Notes under the pieces: model-generated
Told to the model about the DNA's origin: nothing
Database searches by the model: none
The model's input: only the letters and a program-made list of their open reading frames with translations
In this document: piece after piece, positions 1-5,331 of the stretch
Layout of the letters: each line of letters starts with the position of its first letter
Numbering within the stretch: the first letter of the stretch is position 1
Translations under genes and position numbers: made by a program
NCBI GenBank assembly: GCA_947455585.1
Contig: CANGOY010000140.1
Coordinates: 1-5,590 of the forward strand
Direction: 5' to 3'
Source: Comamonadaceae bacterium
Lineage (GTDB): Bacteria > Pseudomonadota > Gammaproteobacteria > Burkholderiales > Burkholderiaceae_C
Length of the DNA: 5,590 nucleotides

Positions 1-147
1 ACACGGGGATGGACAGGTTCAAGGCTGGGCACAGGTGGCTCACTGAGGACTTGGCTGTGAACCTCAAGCTCTCGAACCGCCCGGTGCGGACCCGCATGCC
101 GGGTGGTGTGGCAGGGGTGCCTCCTACCGGAGGCCCCCTATGCCGAT
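1..147 (+). mobile_element. 3' end of a group II intron (domains V and VI), body off the left edge
   Basis: Two adjacent hairpins have the shape of group II intron domains V and VI. Domain V is 77-106: an 8-bp lower helix (77-84 with 99-106), a two-base bulge on the 3' side (97-98), a 4-bp upper helix (85-88 with 93-96) and a GACC loop. The catalytic triad position reads CGC (78-80), the form usual in bacterial class C introns rather than AGC. Domain VI is 110-144: GCCTCC/GGAGGC (119-124 with 129-134) capped by TACC, then 114-117 with 136-139, then 110-113 with 141-144. A140 is left unpaired, as expected for the branch-point adenosine. The intron would end at GAT (145-147), seven bases after A140. 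No reverse transcriptase/maturase can be recognised in 1-76. A 7-bp inverted repeat there (AGGTTCA 15-21, TGAACCT 58-64) may belong to domain IV. Class C is inference; whether the intron is full length or a remnant cannot be seen. Confidence 0.82.
77..106 (+). ncRNA. Group II intron domain V catalytic hairpin
   Basis: This is the catalytic core of the intron RNA. All 8 lower-helix pairs form (one is G-U, 79 with 104). The bulge T97-G98 sits on the 3' arm and the upper helix TGCG/CGCA closes a four-base loop. This matches the family's 30-34 nt size and its diagnostic asymmetric bulge, and the triad bases are C78 G79 C80. The structure was derived by hand from base pairing. Confidence 0.8.
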
Positions 148-164
148 TTTGAAACCGCTTTGGT

Positions 165-572
165 TTACAGGCCGATGGCAGCAATGCCAGCCTTGGCAAT
201 TTGTGCGTCTTCGTTCGACTTGACACCGCTTACGCCCACAGCGCCAATGCATTGGCCGTCTTTCATGATGGGCACACCACCTTCGAGCATGCCTTTGACT
301 TCAGGCGCAGTCACAAACGACACGCGGCCGCCATTGATGACGTCTTCGTAAATCTTGCTTTCACGACGACCCAATGCGGCGGTGTGCGCTTTGGCTGGGG
401 CGATGTGCGCCGAAATGGCAGGTGCGCCGTCCAAACGGTGCAGATTCAACAAATGGCCGCCGTCGTCCACGATGGCGATGGTCACAGCCCAGTTGTTTTT
501 CAAAGCTTCCGCTTCAGCGGCTGCGGCAATGGCTTTGACATCTGCGGATTCGAGGAAGTGTTTGGTTTTCAT
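165..572 (-). CDS. GlcG/HbpS-type (DUF336) heme-binding-family protein
   Basis: A 135-residue soluble protein of the DUF336 fold, named after GlcG (glycolate locus) and the heme-binding HbpS. Family hallmarks in order: alpha-helical start rich in Ala (10-25), VDDGG at 35-39, R46 and D48 in the LHRLDGA stretch, KAHTA at 61-65, LEGGVPI at 97-103, GAVGVSG at 110-116 and ED at 121-122 followed by IAKAG. The length is typical and there is no signal peptide, so it is probably cytoplasmic. The ATG at 572 is chosen because the family fold begins here; an upstream in-frame extension to 686 adds unrelated residues. No good Shine-Dalgarno precedes this ATG (the upstream bases are T- and A-rich), so translation may be weak or leaderless. 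It is divergent from the BI-1 gene and ends 18 bp from the intron. Family assignment is firm; a specific substrate or heme binding cannot be read from the sequence. Confidence 0.88.
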   Translation of the reverse strand: MKTKHFLESADVKAIAAAAEAEALKNNWAVTIAIVDDGGHLLNLHRLDGAPAISAHIAPAKAHTAALGRRESKIYEDVINGGRVSFVTAPEVKGMLEGGVPIMKDGQCIGAVGVSGVKSNEDAQIAKAGIAAIGL

Positions 573-685
573 GTGCAACAAGTTTGAAAAGTAATAAAAC
601 CCTAAGCATACCGACTCTGAAAGCCCAACTACCCTCGCCCAAGACAAAAGAAACCTCACTAAAAGTAAGCGATAGGTCTGCCCCA

Positions 686-713
686 CTTGAAACCTCTAGA
701 ATTCGCCCCATCT
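686..713 (+). promoter_or_regulatory. Sigma-32 (heat shock)-type promoter for the BI-1/YccA-like gene
   Basis: CTTGAAA (686-692) and CCCCATCT (706-713) match the known RpoH consensus boxes CTTGAA(A) and CCCCATNT, separated by 13 bases (14 if counted from CTTGAA), which is within the accepted range. Transcription would begin near 720, leaving a leader of about 23 nt before the ATG at 743. That is too short for an RNA thermometer. The imperfect palindrome CTGAATCATCAG (712-723) straddles the expected start and could be an operator or chance. No better sigma-70 promoter is seen here. Confidence 0.72.
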
Positions 714-729
714 GAATCATCAGGTTTAT

Positions 730-736
730 AGGAGAG
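730..736 (+). promoter_or_regulatory. Ribosome binding site of the BI-1/YccA-like gene
   Basis: AGGAGAG lies 6 bases before the ATG at 743. It is a strong Shine-Dalgarno match that fixes the start; no alternative upstream start in frame competes with it. Confidence 0.8.
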
Positions 737-742
737 CTACAC

Positions 743-1429
743 ATGAATGACAACATTCAAAACATCGACTACTACGTTCTGCCGACAGCAGAACGCAACC
801 GCGTGGTCCGTAACACTTACTGGTTGCTCGCCATCAGCATGTTGCCCACTGTCTTGGGCGCATGGCTTGGCGTGTCAACAGGCCTCGGCCACGCATTCTC
901 GGGTGTGATGGGCATGATTTTGATGATGGCCGGTGCCTTTGGCTTCATCTATGCCATCGAGCGCACCAAAGAAAGCGCCACCGGCGTTTATGTGCTGCTG
1001 GGCTTCACCTTCTTCATGGGCATCGTGCTCTCACGCATGATTGCCATGGTCTTGGGCTTTAAAAACGGTGCCGAGCTGGTCATGACTGCGTTTGCAGGCA
1101 CCGCTGGCGTGTTCTTTGTGATGGCCAGCTTGGCCACTGTCATCAAACGCGACTTGTCTGGCATGGCCAAATGGCTCATGGTGGGCGTGGTGGTGTTGAT
1201 GGTGGGCAGCATCATCAACATGTTTGTCGGTTCATCCGCTGGCATGATGGTGATTTCCATGTTGTCCATGGCCATCTTCAGTGCCTTCATGTTGTATGAC
1301 CTAAAGCAAGTGATGGACGGCGGCGAAACCAACTACATCAGTGCCACACTGACCTTGTATTTGGACATTATCAACGTGTTCCAAAGCTTGCTTGCCTTGC
1401 TCGGCATCTTTGGCGGCGAACGCGAATAA
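743..1429 (+). CDS. yccA: Bax inhibitor-1/YccA-family inner membrane protein
   Basis: A 228-residue integral membrane protein of the BI-1 (TMBIM) family. Seven hydrophobic segments are visible at roughly 24-43, 51-71, 81-104, 110-134, 142-163, 166-185 and 202-223, after a polar N-terminus. The C-terminal block GGETNYISATLTLY followed by NVFQSLLALLG closely resembles E. coli YccA, a substrate and modulator of the FtsH-HflKC protease. Acidic residues D186 (LYDLKQV) and D208 (LYLDIINVF) sit where BI-1 members such as Bacillus YetJ carry the aspartates of a pH-sensitive calcium leak; from memory E. coli YccA lacks this pair. The gene is monocistronic, with its own sigma-32-type promoter and Shine-Dalgarno upstream and a strong terminator 17 bp downstream. 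The function in this organism, FtsH control or ion leak, is inference; the family is clear. Confidence 0.92.
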   Translation: MNDNIQNIDYYVLPTAERNRVVRNTYWLLAISMLPTVLGAWLGVSTGLGHAFSGVMGMILMMAGAFGFIYAIERTKESATGVYVLLGFTFFMGIVLSRMIAMVLGFKNGAELVMTAFAGTAGVFFVMASLATVIKRDLSGMAKWLMVGVVVLMVGSIINMFVGSSAGMMVISMLSMAIFSAFMLYDLKQVMDGGETNYISATLTLYLDIINVFQSLLALLGIFGGERE

Positions 1430-1446
1430 GCGTTTCAAGCGCCCAT

Positions 1447-1476
1447 AAAAAAGGGACCATGAGGTCCCTTTTTTTT
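1447..1476. terminator. Bidirectional intrinsic terminator between yccA and rlmD
   Basis: An 8-bp perfect stem, AAGGGACC (1451-1458) with GGTCCCTT (1463-1470), closes an ATGA loop. It is flanked by A's on the left (1447-1452) and a run of eight T's on the right (1469-1476). Read rightward it ends the yccA transcript in a U-tract. Read leftward the A-run becomes a U-tract and ends the surE-pcm-nlpD-rlmD transcript, whose last stop codon is at 1504. The two converging genes therefore share one terminator. Confidence 0.93.
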
Positions 1477-1503
1477 CGTCTGCAGATTTTTGAGCTCTGC
1501 GAT

Positions 1504-2898
1504 TTAGGCCAAATCAAACACGGCCATGCTTTCGACGTGGGCTGTGTGCGGGAACATGTTCACTGCGCCTGCAAACGTCATGCGATAACCCGCTGAAGTC
1601 ACCAAGACGCCTGCGTCACGCGCCAAAGTGGATGGGTTGCAGCTCACGTACACAATGCGCTTCGGTGGTGTCCAGCCTTGGCACAGCTCTGGCTGCTGAT
1701 GCATGTCAGCCAAAGCTTGTACCAGTGAATATGCGCCTTCACGAGGTGGGTCGACCAACCACTTGTCTGACGCACCATCTAGGCGCAACAACTCAGGCGT
1801 CATTTCAAACAGATTACGCGCCACAAAGCTAGTCGGAGCCAAAGGCTTGTCACGGTTGGCTTGGTTGAACTCATAGTTCTCACCCGAACGCGCCACCAAA
1901 GCTTCGCTGCCCTCAATGCCCAACACCTCGCGTGCAAGGGTGGCCAAAGGTAGCGTGAAGTTACCCAAACCACAGAACCAATCAATCACGCGTTCGGTCG
2001 GCTGCACATCGAGCAAACGCAAAGCACGCGTGACCAACACGCGGTTGATGTGCGGGTTGACCTGCGTGAAATCGGTAGGCTTGAAAGGCATGGTGATGCC
2101 AAACTCAGGCAAGGCGTAAGACAGTGGCGCGCCCAAAGCGCCCTCCATCAAACACACAGTGTCTGGGCCTTTGGACTGCAACCACCATTGCACGTTGTGC
2201 TTGGCCGCAAAGTCGCGCAAAGCAGCCATATCGTGTTCACTCAAGGGCTCCATGTGACGCAGCACCAAAGCTGTCACATCATCGCCACAGGCCAGTTCGA
2301 TTTGCGGCAAGGTCTCACACGCCTCCATGCTGCCGATGAGTTTGCGCAATGGCAACAACATGGCATCAACGTGCGGCGGCAGAATCGGACATTGGCGCAT
2401 GTCGGCCACATAGCGGCTTTTGCGCTCGTGAAAACCCACCAACACTTCGCCCTTCTTCACGACATAACGCACAGACAAACGGGCACGGTAGCGATAGCCC
2501 CATGCGGGGCCTTGAATGGGGCGCAACATGGTTTCGGGCTTGACCTTGCCCAAATGAGACAGGTTGTCTTCTAAAGCGCGTTGTTTAACGGCTATTTGCG
2601 CAGACGCATCGAGGTGCTGCATCTTGCAACCACCACAGGCGCCTGCGTGCAAGCCGAAATGTGGGCAGCCTGGCTTGACGCGCTGCGATGACTCATGAAC
2701 CACTTCCAGCAGCGAGGCTTTTTCCCAGTTGTCTTTTTTGCGGTGCACATTGGCACGCACCACCTCAAACGGCAAAGCGCCTTCAACAAACACCACTTTG
2801 CCATCGGCCCGATGGGCCACGCCCTGCGCTTCAAGGTCCATCGATTCGATGGTGAGCGTGTTGTCAGGCCATCGCTTTTCTGTCGTCAATTCAGTCAT
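1504..2898 (-). CDS. rlmD: 23S rRNA (uracil-1939-C5)-methyltransferase RlmD
   Basis: SAM-dependent enzyme (also called RumA) that makes m5U1939 in 23S rRNA. It has 464 residues, slightly longer than E. coli's 433. Order of parts: TRAM-like RNA-binding N-terminus (about 12-70); 4Fe-4S cysteines C78, C88, C91 and C170; a central RNA-contact domain; then the methyltransferase fold. There I see QVNP at 279-282, the SAM motif DWFCGLGNF (306-314), acidic E329, DPPR at 383-386, catalytic nucleophile C420 in VSCNPSTLARD, and E455 in HVESMAVF as the proposed base. All key residues are present. The first cluster cysteines are spaced CX9CX2C, against CX5CX2C in E. coli. The ATG overlaps the nlpD stop as TGATG and has no clear Shine-Dalgarno, which suggests translational coupling. 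It is the last gene of the operon, ending before the shared terminator. RlmD rather than RlmC/TrmA is favoured by the TRAM plus Fe-S architecture. Confidence 0.95.
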   Translation of the reverse strand: MTELTTEKRWPDNTLTIESMDLEAQGVAHRADGKVVFVEGALPFEVVRANVHRKKDNWEKASLLEVVHESSQRVKPGCPHFGLHAGACGGCKMQHLDASAQIAVKQRALEDNLSHLGKVKPETMLRPIQGPAWGYRYRARLSVRYVVKKGEVLVGFHERKSRYVADMRQCPILPPHVDAMLLPLRKLIGSMEACETLPQIELACGDDVTALVLRHMEPLSEHDMAALRDFAAKHNVQWWLQSKGPDTVCLMEGALGAPLSYALPEFGITMPFKPTDFTQVNPHINRVLVTRALRLLDVQPTERVIDWFCGLGNFTLPLATLAREVLGIEGSEALVARSGENYEFNQANRDKPLAPTSFVARNLFEMTPELLRLDGASDKWLVDPPREGAYSLVQALADMHQQPELCQGWTPPKRIVYVSCNPSTLARDAGVLVTSAGYRMTFAGAVNMFPHTAHVESMAVFDLA

Positions 2899-3701
2899 CA
2901 GTTGGCCGATAAATATTTAGCAGGGTCAACCGGCTTGCCTTGACGGCGAATTTCAAAATGCAGCTTCACTTGGTCCGCATCGCTGTTGCCCATTTCGGCA
3001 ATTTTTTGACCACGCTTGATGACTTGGTCTTCTTTGACCAACAAAGTTTGGTTGTGTGCGTAAGCCGTCAAGTACGTGTTGTTGTGCTTCAAGATGATGA
3101 GGTTGCCATAGCCGCGCAAACCTGCGCCCGCATAAACCACACGACCGTCAGCTGCAGCCAGCACAGGGTCACCTACTTTGCCACCGATGTCTAAGCCTTT
3201 GTTTTTAGACTCGTCAAAACCAGAAATCAAATTGCCACGCGCGGGCCATTGAAAGCTGATGGCGTCCTCTGCCGCTGAAGGTGCGGCGATGGCAGCGGGT
3301 GGCGTTGCTGTAGAAGCAGACGCCGCAGGCATGGGCGCAGCGGCAGTCGTGGTGGCAGGTGATGCAGCGGGCCGTGCCACAGGTGCATCAGGCGCAGGAG
3401 GCGCCACGCGCAACACTTGGCCGGTTTCAATCAAGTTGGGGTTGTCTAACTTGTTCCAACGCGCAATGTCACGCCCACTTTGGCCGCTGTCCATGCCAAT
3501 GCGAATCAAGGTGTCACCAGGCTTGACGGTGTAGTAGCCAGGTTTGCCTGCATTTTCAGCGCCCGGCATGACGCGCACCGCACCGCGAACACCACCAATG
3601 GAGTGGTCATCAACGGGTGCAAGACGACCTTTGTTAGAACACCCCGACAACACAACAGCTGTCACAAGGGCAACAACACCCCACATTCCGACACGCAACA
3701 T
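2898..3701 (-). CDS. nlpD: NlpD-like LysM/degenerate-M23 lipoprotein (amidase activator)
   Basis: A 267-residue lipoprotein predicted to bind peptidoglycan and activate a cell-wall amidase (AmiC type) at division sites. Parts: lipoprotein signal peptide with lipobox LSGC and lipidated C21; LysM domain (about 56-100, beginning YYTVKPGDTL); Ala/Pro/Thr-rich linker (about 101-145); M23/LytM domain (about 150-262). The M23 zinc site is degenerate: the HxGxD ligand motif reads NKGLD (N167 for His, D171 kept), and the HxH motif reads KLH (K246 for the first His). E. coli NlpD is altered at the same places, so a non-hydrolytic activator is more likely than an active endopeptidase. The ATG at 3701 is preferred: AGGGA lies 7 bases upstream and a normal signal peptide starts there, whereas a TTG at 3725 adds eight odd residues. 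The stop overlaps the rlmD start. Alternative name: generic M23-family peptidase. Confidence 0.92.
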   Translation of the reverse strand: MLRVGMWGVVALVTAVVLSGCSNKGRLAPVDDHSIGGVRGAVRVMPGAENAGKPGYYTVKPGDTLIRIGMDSGQSGRDIARWNKLDNPNLIETGQVLRVAPPAPDAPVARPAASPATTTAAAPMPAASASTATPPAAIAAPSAAEDAISFQWPARGNLISGFDESKNKGLDIGGKVGDPVLAAADGRVVYAGAGLRGYGNLIILKHNNTYLTAYAHNQTLLVKEDQVIKRGQKIAEMGNSDADQVKLHFEIRRQGKPVDPAKYLSAN

Positions 3702-3708
3702 TCTTATT

Positions 3709-3713
3709 TCCCT
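3709..3713 (-). promoter_or_regulatory. Ribosome binding site deciding the nlpD start
   Basis: On the minus strand AGGGA lies 7 bases before the ATG at 3701, inside the 16-bp gap after the pcm stop. It supports the ATG over the in-frame TTG at 3725, which has no such site. Confidence 0.65.
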
Positions 3714-3717
3714 GTAC

Positions 3718-4521
3718 TCAAGCAATGCCAGATTTTAGAGGCACAAAGTTAACGGCTTCGAGGAGGGTCTGTTGCAGGCCTTGCGGCGTTTTATCAATCA
3801 CGACCAAGGCTTGCTGGCCGGTGCTGGTGTGCGTGGGCGCCACCAACCGGCCGCCCATGGCAAGCTGGTCAACCCAAGCTTGCGGCACGTTTTCGCCGCC
3901 TGCGGCTGAGATGATGGCGCTGTAGGGTGCCCCTTGCGCATAGCCCAACATGCCATCGCCAAAAATCAGGTGCACATTGGGCAAACGCATGGGACGAAGA
4001 TTCTCACGCGCTTTGTCATGCAGACCACGCAGGCGCTCAATGCTGTAGACCTCGCGAGCCACGCAGGAGAGCACGGCAGCTTGGTAACCGCAGCCCGTGC
4101 CAATCTCCAGCACGCGCCCCATGATGGGCGCGCCTTGCAGACCTGGCGCCTCGCGCAGCAGGGCAATCATGCGGGCCACCACGTTGGGCTTGGAAATCGT
4201 TTGGCCCAGGCCAATGGGCAAGCTGGTGTCTTCGTAGGCTTGGTTCACCAAGGCGCTGTCGACAAAGCGGTGGCGTTCCACGCGGCCCATGGCTTCAAGC
4301 ACAACGGCATCGTCAATGCCTTGCGCGGACAGCTTTTGCACCATGCGGGCGCGAATGGTAGATGAATCCAAACCCACACCCGTAGGGCTGGCCATGCCCA
4401 CAGGCTTGGCGCGAACGGGCGACTGAGGCGTGACCACGCGCGTGGCTCCCAGCAAAGTTTTAGGCGCGGCTTGTGGTTTGCCTGAATCTAAACGCGCCGG
4501 AAAACTGGGGCGCTGCTTCAT
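3718..4521 (-). CDS. pcm: Protein-L-isoaspartate O-methyltransferase
   Basis: Cytoplasmic repair enzyme that methylates isoaspartyl residues in aged proteins, using SAM. It has 267 residues against 208 in E. coli; the extra length is a roughly 50-residue Pro/Ala/Lys/Arg-rich N-terminal tail of low complexity. The core begins near SSTIRARMVQKLSAQGI (53-69). Family marks follow: VERHRFVDSALVNQAYEDT (81-99), LPIGLGQTISKP (101-112, with the substrate-site serine at 110), SAM motif LEIGTGCGYQAA (138-149), acidic SIERL (160-164), FGDGM (187-191) and the C-terminal FVPL (259-262). The ATG at 4521 is chosen over a GTG at 4551 because it forms the classic ATGA overlap with the surE stop and has GGAG 7 bases upstream. 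It is the middle gene of surE-pcm-nlpD. Function is secure; the role of the tail is unknown. Confidence 0.95.
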   Translation of the reverse strand: MKQRPSFPARLDSGKPQAAPKTLLGATRVVTPQSPVRAKPVGMASPTGVGLDSSTIRARMVQKLSAQGIDDAVVLEAMGRVERHRFVDSALVNQAYEDTSLPIGLGQTISKPNVVARMIALLREAPGLQGAPIMGRVLEIGTGCGYQAAVLSCVAREVYSIERLRGLHDKARENLRPMRLPNVHLIFGDGMLGYAQGAPYSAIISAAGGENVPQAWVDQLAMGGRLVAPTHTSTGQQALVVIDKTPQGLQQTLLEAVNFVPLKSGIA

Positions 4522-5276
4522 CCCTGCACTCCACGCAAACGCTGTGTCCACTCAGGCAGCGTGGCGTGTTCGGTCAAGTCCACATGCAGCGGCGTGACCG
4601 ACATGTGTCCTTCAAACGTGGCATGAAAGTCGGTGCCATCGCTGTCGTCTTTGGCAGCGCCTGCACTGCCAATCCAATACATGGTTTCACCACGTGGGCT
4701 GGTTTGCGTGATGACACGCTCTGCCGAGTGGCGACGCCCCAAACGCGTGACACGCAAAGGTTTGATTCGCTCAACGGGTTGATTGGGAATGTTCACATTC
4801 AGCAACCAAGGCGCACCAGCGATTTGGCCTTGCGCCATCATTTGCTGAACCATCTCGCGGGCTTTGGCAGCTGCCGCATCAATGTGGCCCCAACCTTTGT
4901 CGACTTGCGAAAAAGCGATGGCTGGAACGCCAAACAAATAGCCTTCCATCGCCGCGCCCACCGTGCCTGAATAAATCGTGTCGTCGCCCATATTGGCCCC
5001 GTTGTTGATGCCTGACACCACGAGGTCGGGTTTGTAATCGAGCAAGCCTGTGAGTGCAATGTGCACGCAATCAGCAGGCGTGCCATTGACGTAGCGAAAA
5101 CCGTTGCTGGCTTGGTGCACATACAAGGGCGAATGCAAGGTCAGCGCGTTGGACTTGGCGCTGTTGTTGTGCTCGGGCGCCACCACTTCGACGCGCCCCA
5201 AATCTTTGAGTGCTTCGTACAGGGCCACGATGCCCGGGGCTTGAAAGCCGTCGTCGTTGGAAATCAGGATGTTCAT
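4518..5276 (-). CDS. surE: 5'/3'-nucleotidase SurE
   Basis: Metal-dependent phosphatase acting on nucleoside 5'- and 3'-monophosphates (and, in E. coli, short polyphosphate), linked to stationary-phase survival. It has 252 residues, the normal length. The N-terminus MNILISNDDGFQAPGI carries metal ligands D8 and D9. S39 lies in EHNNSAKSNALTL and N91 in VSGINNGANMGDD, completing the four-ligand site known from E. coli and Thermotoga SurE. Other family blocks are NGTPADCV (64-71), YSGTVGAAMEG (102-112) and LLNVNIPN (158-165). The ATG at 5276 is at the conserved family start; AAGG lies 4 bases upstream, a short but usable spacing. It is the first gene of the operon and overlaps pcm by 4 bp (ATGA), so translation is probably coupled. 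A 55-bp gap separates it from the upstream azlD-like gene. Confidence 0.97.
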   Translation of the reverse strand: MNILISNDDGFQAPGIVALYEALKDLGRVEVVAPEHNNSAKSNALTLHSPLYVHQASNGFRYVNGTPADCVHIALTGLLDYKPDLVVSGINNGANMGDDTIYSGTVGAAMEGYLFGVPAIAFSQVDKGWGHIDAAAAKAREMVQQMMAQGQIAGAPWLLNVNIPNQPVERIKPLRVTRLGRRHSAERVITQTSPRGETMYWIGSAGAAKDDSDGTDFHATFEGHMSVTPLHVDLTEHATLPEWTQRLRGVQG

Positions 5277-5298
5277 GGTGCCTTAAGGTTGCACGCGA

Positions 5299-5304
5299 AT
5301 TGTA
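5299..5304 (-). promoter_or_regulatory. Possible -10 element upstream of surE
   Basis: On the minus strand TACAAT lies in the 55-bp gap before surE and matches the sigma-70 -10 consensus at 5 of 6 bases. I found no convincing -35 box at 16-18 bp, so the operon may instead be read through from azlD or use another sigma factor. Confidence 0.3.
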
Positions 5305-5331
5305 GGTTCGTACGGCGCAAGGCCTTGAAAA

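Larger units (their letters stand above)
573..742. other. Divergent intergenic region between the DUF336 gene and yccA
   Basis: This 170-bp spacer separates two divergent genes. Its right third holds the sigma-32-type promoter and Shine-Dalgarno for yccA. The left part is AT-richer than its surroundings, as expected of a regulatory region, but I could not find a convincing minus-strand -35/-10 pair or Shine-Dalgarno for the DUF336 gene. No small RNA, tRNA or terminator was recognised. Confidence 0.6.

Noticed and set aside
3..152. Continuous + strand open frame running through the intron domains V and VI
   Set aside because: The RNA hairpins explain the sequence; the translated peptide resembles no maturase C-terminus and the frame has no start or family support.
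201..587. Open frame of 128 codons on the + strand
   Set aside because: It lies antisense to the DUF336 gene, whose protein motifs are clear; the translation shows no family features.
695..704. Adjacent XbaI and EcoRI sites (TCTAGAATTC) that resemble a cloning junction
   Set aside because: They lie in the promoter spacer between natural-looking boxes and the flanks read as normal genome, so chance is more likely than vector contamination.
2050..2574. Open frame of 174 codons on the + strand
   Set aside because: Antisense shadow of rlmD; its His/Gln-rich composition is typical of reverse-frame translation of a GC-rich gene.
3259..3430. Ala-rich repetitive segment looking like a tandem repeat
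   Set aside because: It encodes the Ala/Pro/Thr linker between LysM and M23 domains of the NlpD-like protein; such linkers are normal and no exact DNA repeat unit is present.
3934..4365. Open frame of 143 codons on the + strand
   Set aside because: Antisense to the conserved SAM-binding core of pcm, with no ribosome binding site and no recognisable domain.
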